From assembly GCA_021798975.1 (NCBI GenBank), contig JAJZBJ010000009.1:1-41224 (forward strand): a stretch of 41,224 bases of DNA, read 5' to 3'. Made by a program: the position numbers and the translations under genes. The DNA is from Bacillota bacterium. Its GTDB lineage: Bacteria > Bacillota > Sulfobacillia > Sulfobacillales > Sulfobacillaceae. Within the stretch, counting starts at the first letter, position 1; each line of letters starts with the position of its first letter. Under the pieces are notes generated by a model. The model had not been told where the DNA came from and did not search any database. It saw nothing but the letters and a program-made list of their open reading frames with translations. This document shows positions 1-6,474 of this stretch, piece by piece.

Positions 1-186
1 CGGGATGCCGGCACGATTACCGCCGGGATGATTATTGCCGAATTTGTCGGCGACGTACCCTTCGCACATTTGGACATTGCCGGCAGCGCTTGGACCCCGG
101 CCGGCCCGCTCAACCGAACCAAGAATGGTCCCACAGGGGTGATGGTGCGGACCTTCGTCGAATTGGCGGAGCGTCTCGCGCACTAA
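1..186 (+). CDS. pepA: Leucyl aminopeptidase (M17 family), C-terminal end only
   Basis: The frame is open from the first base and ends at TAA 184-186, giving the last 61 residues of a protein whose start lies outside the window. The segments DAGTITAGM, HLDIAGSAW and GPTGVMVRTF are characteristic of the C-terminal catalytic domain of M17 leucyl aminopeptidases, which are di-metal cytoplasmic enzymes that remove N-terminal residues from peptides. The gene ends with a strong intrinsic terminator. The family assignment is firm; substrate preference cannot be judged from this fragment. Confidence 0.9.
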   Translation, partial: RDAGTITAGMIIAEFVGDVPFAHLDIAGSAWTPAGPLNRTKNGPTGVMVRTFVELAERLAH

Positions 187-205
187 ACGCTGTCCCTGAT
201 TCATC

Positions 206-236
206 AGCCGACCGAGCTTTTCGGTCGGCTTTTTTT
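206..236 (+). terminator. Rho-independent terminator after pepA
   Basis: A perfect 10 bp stem (AGCCGACCGA at 206-215 with TCGGTCGGCT at 221-230) has a 5 nt loop and is followed by a run of T to 236. It lies 20 bp after the pepA stop and separates that gene from the next transcription unit. Confidence 0.95.
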
Positions 237-293
237 CTGGGAGGAATAAATTCCCAAATGGACGGTATACTGGAGTCGAGAGGAGGCGACACG

Positions 294-497
294 ATGGTCT
301 GGGTCCGTAACCCGGAGCAAGAGATCGTGCGGCTGCAAGAGCAGGTGCATAAGTTAGAGAGGGAAATGTTGCGCTTGCGGGCCAGCCGGCGCGTGCTGTT
401 GGATCTGGTCGCCTTCCAGGACCGGCAGCAACGGCTGCGGATCGGAGCGCTGGAGCGCGAAAACCGGCGGCTAAGGCATCGACGCTACAACCCATGA
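294..497 (+). CDS. Small coiled-coil protein, unknown function
   Basis: A 67-residue, very charged protein. The ATG at 294 is chosen because GAGAGGAGG (279-287) lies about 6 nt upstream; an earlier in-frame ATG at 258 has no such site. Leu, Glu and Arg recur with heptad-like spacing (for example IVRLQEQVHKLEREMLRLRA), predicting one long alpha-helical coiled coil over most of the length, with an Arg-rich end. A TATACT at 266-271 could be its -10. There is no membrane segment. I recognise no family. It could be a small structural or DNA-associated protein, but that is a guess. Confidence 0.6.
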   Translation: MVWVRNPEQEIVRLQEQVHKLEREMLRLRASRRVLLDLVAFQDRQQRLRIGALERENRRLRHRRYNP

Positions 498-556
498 CTC
501 GCTTGGTATGAACTGCAACCGGGGACGCATGCTACCAGCAAAGGGGAGATGCGTCC

Positions 557-1636
557 GTGGACTGGCAAGATTGGCTCAAGAACAATCGCACCATGGCGGC
601 AATCGTGGGGGGGCTCATCGCCCTGCTTCTGGTGATTTGGGCGGTGGAGGCAGCCTTTAAACCGTCCTCCGCCCCGGCTCCGGCGGCCATGCCCAAGGGC
701 CGTGGACCCTTTCAAGTCGTAGGCTTCTACGAAAACAAAGTGGCGGGCGATGGGATTCCCAGCTCACGGGTTTCGTTTGACGCCCACCATCGTCAGCTGA
801 CATCGGTGAGTCCCCTGTGGTTTGCGGTCAACACCGATGGAACCGTGACGGATACCGGATATGACAACAGCCTCGTCACCGATGCGCATTCCCACCACAT
901 CCCGGTGGTTCCACTCTTTACGAACGCCCAGGGCAGCACCAACGTGCTGTGGTCCGCTGCCACCCGGCATAAAGCGGCCAAGTCGATTGCGGCGGTGGTC
1001 AAGACCGACAACCTCGACGGGGCCAATATCGACTTCGAACTTTTGAACCCATCAAGCCGCGCCGACCTATCTGATTTTGTCCATGACCTGGCCCTGCAGC
1101 TTCACCCCATGCACAAGATTGTGGCGGTTTCCGTGTTCCCTCTGGTGGGCTTGCCCGCCTCCATCAACGGGGCGTACGACTACCATGCGTTGGCCCAAAG
1201 CGCCACCTATCTGGTTTTGATGGCGTACGACCACCACTACAGTGGAGGACCGCCGGGCCCGGTAGCGTCGTATGGATGGGTGCAGCAGAATGTGGCCGCG
1301 GCGTTGAAACAAGCACCGGCCAACCGCTTGGTTCTGTCCATCGGCATGTATGGATATGATTGGGTGAATAATGGCGCGGCTGGTGCGGCGGCGACAGTAC
1401 CGGACGTGACCGCCAAAGAGATGGCGGCGCGTTACGGGGCCCCGGTCCGCTACATCGCCTCCGAGTCGCAGAACGAGTTCACCTATTCCCAGGGCGGCGT
1501 GTCGCACGTGGTGTGGTTCATGGGCGATCGGTCAGCCAAGGCCCGCGTCGCCTTGGCGCGCCAGTACCATCTGGCGGGCGTGTCGTTGTGGCGTTTGGGG
1601 ATGGAGGATCCGCAATTTTGGGGCAACGTGCCTTAG
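557..1636 (+). CDS. Membrane-anchored glycoside hydrolase family 18-like protein
   Basis: A 359-residue protein starting at GTG 557, preceded by AAGGGGAG (541-548). Residues about 13-33 form one hydrophobic membrane anchor, followed by a Pro/Ala linker and a TIM-barrel domain. The GH18 signature DGxxxDxE is intact (D154, D159, E161 within LDGANIDFE), and VLMAYDHHY and LSIGMYGYDW match later GH18 strands. Its closest architecture is the YaaH/YdhD-type proteins of spore-formers, which act on peptidoglycan or cortex glycan; chitinase activity is less likely. The protein should face the cell exterior. The substrate is inferred from context, not shown. Confidence 0.75.
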   Translation: MDWQDWLKNNRTMAAIVGGLIALLLVIWAVEAAFKPSSAPAPAAMPKGRGPFQVVGFYENKVAGDGIPSSRVSFDAHHRQLTSVSPLWFAVNTDGTVTDTGYDNSLVTDAHSHHIPVVPLFTNAQGSTNVLWSAATRHKAAKSIAAVVKTDNLDGANIDFELLNPSSRADLSDFVHDLALQLHPMHKIVAVSVFPLVGLPASINGAYDYHALAQSATYLVLMAYDHHYSGGPPGPVASYGWVQQNVAAALKQAPANRLVLSIGMYGYDWVNNGAAGAAATVPDVTAKEMAARYGAPVRYIASESQNEFTYSQGGVSHVVWFMGDRSAKARVALARQYHLAGVSLWRLGMEDPQFWGNVP

Positions 1637-1648
1637 GGGGACGGCCGG

Positions 1649-2197
1649 TTGGCCAACGATTATGTCACGGTGCTGATCACGATGGCGATGGCTTATCAGA
1701 TTAGCGGGCCGCGCTGGGATGGGCGATTGCGCCCGGCTCTTGAAGCCGTGGCGGTCGGCCTTGTCGGCTTGGGCGTCGTGCTGCTCTTGCCGGCCTTAAG
1801 TTTTGATGGCCTGCGGCTGGGATGGAGCGTTAGCGGGATTATACTGTGCGCCTATGCGGCTCGATCGGTGGCGAGCGGACGCACCGATCGGGCTGCATGG
1901 CTCAGCGTGTTGGATGGAGCCGGCGCGTGGGCGGCGCTGGTCTTGTCCGGCGCCAGCCCCTTAGCCGTGGCCGCCGGGGCTCTTGCCGGCGGCGTTCTGC
2001 CACTGGCGATCGGCCCCTGGCCGGTCGTTCTCAAGCGGTTTATTGAGCCCTTGGAAGTGGTGCTGATGGGGGCGGTCGGCCTGCGGGTGTTGGGCCAAGC
2101 CGCCCTAGGCCCTGAGATGGAATCGTGGCCGCTGCTCGTGTTCTCGCTGCCGTGGTTGGTTATTTGGGATTGGCGCGCCGCCGCGCGAACAGCATAA
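1649..2197 (+). CDS. Hypothetical polytopic membrane protein
   Basis: A 182-residue protein starting at TTG 1649, 12 bp after the GH18-like gene and preceded by AGGGGGA. Most of the chain is hydrophobic, with about five or six predicted membrane segments (around residues 5-16, 32-50, 58-72, 88-105, 108-125 and 160-175). I recognise no family. The close spacing suggests co-transcription with the GH18-like gene. Its last 38 bp overlap the end of dedA on the other strand, so the two convergent genes share sequence with no room for a terminator between them. Confidence 0.6.
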   Translation: MANDYVTVLITMAMAYQISGPRWDGRLRPALEAVAVGLVGLGVVLLLPALSFDGLRLGWSVSGIILCAYAARSVASGRTDRAAWLSVLDGAGAWAALVLSGASPLAVAAGALAGGVLPLAIGPWPVVLKRFIEPLEVVLMGAVGLRVLGQAALGPEMESWPLLVFSLPWLVIWDWRAAARTA

Positions 2198-2750
2198 TGA
2201 TCCAGATAATGAACAGTACCAGCACCGCGCCGAGGAAATAGTGGGTCCACCCGCCCAAGTGCTTCCAACCAGGTCCGAAACTATAGCCGAGATAGGTGAA
2301 GAGCACGGTCCACGGCAAAGCGCCCAGCAGGGTGAACAGGATGAAGCGCCCAAACGGCATGTCGGCAATGCCCGCCGGGAGGGAGATGTAGGTCCGAATG
2401 CCGGGCAACAGTCGCCCGAAAAAAACCGCGCCGTCGCCGTGGCGCTGGAACCACGCGTCAGCCCGATCAATTTCATGGCTGCGGACGCCAATATAGCGCC
2501 CATAGCGCTCCACCAGAGGCCGTCCACCGAAGCGTGCCAAGAGATACCCGATTACCGCTCCGACCAATCCGCCTGCTAGGCCGGCCGCCATGGCCTCGAT
2601 GAGCGAGGTGCGCCCCGTATAGGCCAAATATCCCGCATACGGCAGGATGAGCTCGGACGGTACGGGAATGTAGCAGCTCTCTAAGACCATGCCAATAAAG
2701 ATTCCAAAGACCCCCAGGGCCAAGATGGCCTGGGTTGCGTGTGTCAGCAT
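2160..2750 (-). CDS. DedA/SNARE-associated family membrane protein
   Basis: A 196-residue integral membrane protein of the DedA (VTT domain) family. Diagnostic stretches are ESCYIPVPSELILPYAGYLA near residue 24 and the re-entrant FFGRLLPGIRTYISLPAG near residue 110, with a conserved GxLPW-like segment further on. DedA/VTT proteins are linked to flipping of lipid carriers such as undecaprenyl phosphate and C55 lipids across the membrane, which fits an operon headed by a peptidoglycan carboxypeptidase. The start codon shares its A with the upstream stop (TAATG), so translation is likely coupled. It is the last gene of a four-gene minus-strand operon. Confidence 0.9.
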   Translation of the reverse strand: MLTHATQAILALGVFGIFIGMVLESCYIPVPSELILPYAGYLAYTGRTSLIEAMAAGLAGGLVGAVIGYLLARFGGRPLVERYGRYIGVRSHEIDRADAWFQRHGDGAVFFGRLLPGIRTYISLPAGIADMPFGRFILFTLLGALPWTVLFTYLGYSFGPGWKHLGGWTHYFLGAVLVLFIIWIIMLFARRRANPK

Positions 2751-3754
2751 TAATGATCCCCCTCAGCGCCATACAGCGCAGTTAGAAAGTCGGTTGGCGG
2801 CATGGGATGCTCAGCCCGATAGCGTTCTTGGTACCACGCCAGCCGATCTAGGGAAATGACCCCAGAAATGAGTTCTTCACCCACAGACAAGTGCGACTCG
2901 GCTAGGACCCCGGAACCATCGTCGGTCAGGGGTGCAGGCAAATAGATGCCCGCTTTGCCTGTCAAATGCAAGCCAAATAGGCGTCCTGTGGCAGCCGAGA
3001 CCACACCCACCATGGGAACGTCTTGGACACGGGAAAAACAACCGCGCCGGGCCTTGCCCGCCGTATAGCGCGCATCCGCGTCGGCGATGGGGACGACCGC
3101 GATGCGGGCGCCTTGGGAGGCAATGAGCCGAAAGCTCTCGGGATACGTAGCATCGTTGCATACCAATGTCGTCAGGCCCCACGGACTCAGCGGCGCGGAT
3201 GGCGGGCTGTCGGCCTGCGCGACGCCCCAACGGATCTCTTCCGGGGTCAAATGCCATTTGCCCTGGCGGACGCGTTCCTGCCCCTGGCTGTCGAAGATGA
3301 TACCGGTGTTGACTAATCGGCCCCGGTCCCAGGTCAGGGCCGATCCGGCCGCGGTGACCAGGTGATATTGCCGGCTTAGCGACGACATCCAGCGGTACCA
3401 AAAACGAAAGGACGGCGGGGCCAGGGCCCCCAGCACCTCCCGGATGGTGGCGTCGGTCAGGGTATGGGCGCTGGTGCGCTCCGGCATGACCACGCCCAGC
3501 AACGACAACGGCATGTATTCGGGAAACGCCAGGAGGTGACAATGGGTGTCGGCCGCCTCTTCGAAGAACCGGGTGACGCGGCGACTCCAATCCTCCACCG
3601 CTCCGACCGGTTCGGCGTTCCACTGGACCGTCGCAATTTTTACCCGGTCGAGCGGGAAGGTGACAGGGACAGCGTTGCCCGGCGCGGGCGGGGTTGTGCG
3701 GCCCAGTTTCGCGCCCAGCCAGAAGCGCAGCAATCCGCGTGACAGCGGGTTCAT
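2750..3754 (-). CDS. Carbon-nitrogen hydrolase (nitrilase superfamily)
   Basis: A 334-residue protein. The ATG at 3754 is used because it overlaps the stop of the upstream gene by 4 nt (ATGA); a longer frame exists but runs inside that neighbour. The Glu-Lys-Cys catalytic triad of the superfamily is present: E79 in LLAFPEY, K166 in GKWHLTPEE and C199 in LVCNDATYPESF. These enzymes hydrolyse amides or nitriles, or transfer acyl groups, through the cysteine. The substrate is not evident. It sits directly after an inactive-looking paralog and downstream of dacF, so a role in cell-wall or amide metabolism is an inference from position only. Confidence 0.85.
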   Translation of the reverse strand: MNPLSRGLLRFWLGAKLGRTTPPAPGNAVPVTFPLDRVKIATVQWNAEPVGAVEDWSRRVTRFFEEAADTHCHLLAFPEYMPLSLLGVVMPERTSAHTLTDATIREVLGALAPPSFRFWYRWMSSLSRQYHLVTAAGSALTWDRGRLVNTGIIFDSQGQERVRQGKWHLTPEEIRWGVAQADSPPSAPLSPWGLTTLVCNDATYPESFRLIASQGARIAVVPIADADARYTAGKARRGCFSRVQDVPMVGVVSAATGRLFGLHLTGKAGIYLPAPLTDDGSGVLAESHLSVGEELISGVISLDRLAWYQERYRAEHPMPPTDFLTALYGAEGDH

Positions 3755-4365
3755 GAGTGCCACCACCCATTCTCCCGGTAGAAGGACATGCGCAGCCCAG
3801 GCAGTACTGGCAGCAGGCGCCGTGCGTCCGCCAGTTCCTCGAAGCGGAGGGTGGCGCGCCATCCTCCGGGTTCGGCCGCCAGCGGCATGCTGCCCTCCTG
3901 GGCCGGGTCGATTTCGCAGGGCAGGTACAGCACTGGCTCGGCGCCGAGAGCCAATCCAAACACTTGGTTAGCCTGGGCGGCGCGCCAGAGTGGATCCAGC
4001 GCCGGGTCTCCGACAGAGGTTGACCGCGACCCGATCATGAGTTCGACACCGGCTAGGGCCAGGGCGCGCGGCACCTCGGGAATTTGATAGAGAGCCGGCG
4101 TCAGCCAGGCCACGAAACGGTGGTTAAACCGCCAGATTTTTCCGCCCCCTAGGGCAAAGTCCGTGCCGGGCCAGAGATCGGGACGCGGTTCGAAGCCTGT
4201 CAGGACGCTGGCGGGGTTCCCTGCCAGCAAGTGCGTCTCCGCCCAGCCCGCCCAAGTTCGCATCTGGGTTTCCGAGGGAAGGTCCGCGGTCTCCCAAATG
4301 GTGAGATCATATCCGGCCGCCGGTGGAGGCAATTCCGCGCCCCGCACTACCCACAGCTCAGCCAC
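3751..4365 (-). CDS. Degenerate nitrilase-like protein lacking the catalytic Cys
   Basis: A 204-residue protein starting at GTG 4365 behind GGGAGGAGG and overlapping the dacF stop by 8 nt. Residues about 93-135 align by eye with the nitrilase core: YQIPEVPRALALAGVELMI resembles the usual CYDxxFPExxRxLAxxGAE block, and WRAAQANQVFGLALG resembles the RARAxENQxF block. The position of the nucleophilic Cys is occupied by Pro90, and no clear Glu or Lys partner is seen. It is also much shorter than an ordinary family member. I read it as a catalytically dead paralog, translated with the active enzyme next to it, and perhaps its partner subunit or a sensor. This is an eye alignment only. Confidence 0.6.
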   Translation of the reverse strand: MAELWVVRGAELPPPAAGYDLTIWETADLPSETQMRTWAGWAETHLLAGNPASVLTGFEPRPDLWPGTDFALGGGKIWRFNHRFVAWLTPALYQIPEVPRALALAGVELMIGSRSTSVGDPALDPLWRAAQANQVFGLALGAEPVLYLPCEIDPAQEGSMPLAAEPGGWRATLRFEELADARRLLPVLPGLRMSFYRENGWWHS

Positions 4366-5569
4366 GATTCACGCCTCCTCCCAATCGACGCCGCCCGGCG
4401 TTGGGCCCCAGGCGGCGCGTCCCAATCCCCAGGGAAGCGGCCACCGCGACCGGCAGTAACAGCCAGGCCCAGTTCCACCGAAGCGGGGGAGGCAAGGGCG
4501 CCACGGCCCTGGCCGCACGCACCGGCACCTGGGCCACGAGGTGCCGATTCACGGTAATCTCCGCTTCCCCAATCGTTTCATGCTGGCGAATGGGACGGTT
4601 GCTATGCGGGGTGAGGGCCGCCAACTGGACACCAATCTCTGGATGCGCGGTTTTCTCGACGGTATAGGTCAGGCCTTGAGCCGACCGGACCGGCACCCGC
4701 CGGCCGCCCACATCGAGCGTCCCCAGTCTCTGCCCTCTTGTGACCAGCGTCAACGGCCGGAAGTTTCGAAAACCCCATGAAAGCAAGTTCTGCGCGTCCG
4801 GCCAGAGTCCTGCTGGCGTGTCCTTCAGAAGCACTTCGATGAGGAGCAAGTGGTGGCGCCGCGCTGCCCCCACAATGGTTTCATCTGCTTCAATGGTGTA
4901 ACCGATTTTGATGCCGACAGCGCCTGGGAAATTGTATAGCAGCTGGTTCTGGTTATAGTACACACGCGGGGTGGGATCGGGCGGCAGGGTGGATTCCTTG
5001 GTGGACACAATCCGCCGGAATACCGGGTTCTGCATGGCATGTTCGGCAATAACGGCCATACCTAGAGCACTTACCACGTGCTTGGGATCCGGCAGCCCGT
5101 TGGGGTTGTCAAAATGGATGCCCGGAGCACCCCAAATTCGTGCTTGGCGATTCATCATACGGACGAAGTTCGGCACCGTTCCGCCCACGGTTTGGGCAAT
5201 GGCGTAGGCGGCATCGTTGCCCGACACCAGCATCATGGCGGTGACGACTTTGGGCATGGGCAGTGACTGACCGGCCCGCAGATAGGCGCTGGATCCGATT
5301 TGGTCTTGGGCTTGGACTGAGACGTGTACGGTGTCGTGCCAACCGTGGGTGATAGCCAGATAGGCTGTCATAATCTTCGTGATAGAGGCCGGATAGAACT
5401 CCCCGCGGATATTTCGTGCATAGAGTATCTGCCCGGTGCTGCCATTGACGAGAATAGCAGCGTGAGCAGACAGAGCTGGCGCGCGGTGAGCCCAGACCGG
5501 GGGGGTCAAGGTAGAGACAAACACCATGGCCGCGGCCGACAAAAGCGCCTCTTTCCAGCGATGAATCAC
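4358..5569 (-). CDS. dacF: D-alanyl-D-alanine carboxypeptidase (PBP5/DacF type)
   Basis: A 403-residue low-molecular-weight penicillin-binding protein. GTG 5569 follows GGAGGAG. There is a signal segment (residues about 8-26), then the three catalytic motifs of peptidase family S11: SITK (S62-K65), SGN (116-118) and KIG (221-223). The last is usually KTG. A beta-rich C-terminal domain follows, then a membrane anchor at about residues 368-388 and an Arg/Gly tail. It trims the terminal D-Ala of peptidoglycan stem peptides at the outer face of the membrane. The name dacF is by resemblance to the sporulation paralog; dacA/dacB cannot be excluded. It heads a four-gene operon with its own promoter. 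Confidence 0.88.
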   Translation of the reverse strand: MIHRWKEALLSAAAMVFVSTLTPPVWAHRAPALSAHAAILVNGSTGQILYARNIRGEFYPASITKIMTAYLAITHGWHDTVHVSVQAQDQIGSSAYLRAGQSLPMPKVVTAMMLVSGNDAAYAIAQTVGGTVPNFVRMMNRQARIWGAPGIHFDNPNGLPDPKHVVSALGMAVIAEHAMQNPVFRRIVSTKESTLPPDPTPRVYYNQNQLLYNFPGAVGIKIGYTIEADETIVGAARRHHLLLIEVLLKDTPAGLWPDAQNLLSWGFRNFRPLTLVTRGQRLGTLDVGGRRVPVRSAQGLTYTVEKTAHPEIGVQLAALTPHSNRPIRQHETIGEAEITVNRHLVAQVPVRAARAVAPLPPPLRWNWAWLLLPVAVAASLGIGTRRLGPNAGRRRLGGGVNRG

Positions 5570-5601
5570 CCGGTCTCCTCCTACCGCAAATCAGTACTCC
5601 C

Positions 5602-5610
5602 ATTCTACCA
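5602..5610 (-). promoter_or_regulatory. Extended -10 promoter of the dacF operon
   Basis: On the minus strand the sequence reads TGGTAGAAT, that is TG-n-TAGAAT, an extended -10, about 32 nt upstream of the GTG start. No good -35 is visible at the expected distance. The same TGGTAnnAT form recurs at other genes in the window. Confidence 0.6.
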
Positions 5611-5658
5611 GAACTGTTCCGCGATTCCTGCATGGGGTGGGGGCTCAAGAGGCCGGTT

Positions 5659-5667
5659 TGGTATAAT
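5659..5667 (+). promoter_or_regulatory. Extended -10 promoter of the ppx-mutS-mutL-miaA unit
   Basis: TGGTATAAT combines the consensus -10 TATAAT (5662-5667) with the upstream TG of an extended -10. The expected -35 position holds G/C-rich sequence. It lies 70 bp before the GTG of the first gene of the run. Confidence 0.7.
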
Positions 5668-5736
5668 ACGGCTAATCAGGTCGATTGATGGATAGGAATG
5701 TCGGGTCGCCCCCGGCCAGGAAGGCGGAGACACCTC

Positions 5737-6474
5737 GTGCCCCCAGCGGCCATTATCAAAATTGGATCTACCAGCAGCACTCTGCTCGTGGCCGAGCGCC
5801 TGAGCCAGCCGCTCGTTCGCGACCAACGCCTGTTCAATCTATTTGAGGCCGAGGGGCAGCGAGCGCTCCTCGGCCAGGTCGCCGACTGGCGCCGTGTGGC
5901 GCGGGACTACGGGTCGGAACCGATCGGGGCGGGCGGTGAGGCGGTGCGGCAGTGCGCGGCCCTTGCCGACGCGTTGCGGTCCTTGCTGGCCGATTGGTGG
6001 GACTTGAGTGGCGATGCCGAAGGGCGCTTGGCCTGGATGGCGGTATCAGCGGAAGACGCCCACACCGACGGGGTGCTGGATATTGGCGGCGGGAGCACCG
6101 AAATTGTGACTCGCACCGGGGTGGCATCGCTCCCCTGGGGCGCCGCCCATCAAGCCCCGCATATGGACTGGCCCGAGCTACCCACCCTCACCAATCCAGC
6201 GGCGGTTGGGGGAACCGTCTCGGCCCTGGCCGCGTGGTGCGGCCGCGACCGGGTGAGTCGCAAGGACGCTCGGGCATTGGCGGACGCGCTCGAGACCAAC
6301 CCGGGTCAGTTTGAGTCTTTGGATCCGCTCCGCCGGCGCATTTTACCGGGAGGCTTGGCGGTTCTCGAGTCATTGTGGGATCGGACCGGATGGCCGTGGC
6401 TGCGGATCAGCAGACGGGGGCTTACTGAAGGATTGTGGCTGGCAGCCAGTCTCGGGCGGGGGGTGCAACCATGA
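5737..6474 (+). CDS. Short Ppx/GppA phosphatase family protein
   Basis: A 245-residue protein. GTG 5737 is chosen because AGGAAGGCGGAG lies just upstream and the conserved fold starts right after it. It has the two nucleotide/phosphate loops of the ASKHA fold: IIKIGSTSSTLLV at the N-terminus and DIGGGSTEIV in the middle. Family members hydrolyse polyphosphate or pppGpp. It is shorter than an exopolyphosphatase, whose N-terminal phosphatase module alone is normally about 300 residues, and it has no C-terminal HD-like domain. Whether it is a working Ppx or GppA is uncertain. Its stop overlaps the mutS ATG (ATGA), so it is translationally coupled to mismatch repair. Confidence 0.75.
   Translation: MPPAAIIKIGSTSSTLLVAERLSQPLVRDQRLFNLFEAEGQRALLGQVADWRRVARDYGSEPIGAGGEAVRQCAALADALRSLLADWWDLSGDAEGRLAWMAVSAEDAHTDGVLDIGGGSTEIVTRTGVASLPWGAAHQAPHMDWPELPTLTNPAAVGGTVSALAAWCGRDRVSRKDARALADALETNPGQFESLDPLRRRILPGGLAVLESLWDRTGWPWLRISRRGLTEGLWLAASLGRGVQP

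Noticed and set aside
2877-3959. 360-codon minus-strand frame overlapping the nitrilase gene
   Set aside because: It is a shifted-frame shadow of the nitrilase, which has the intact catalytic triad.
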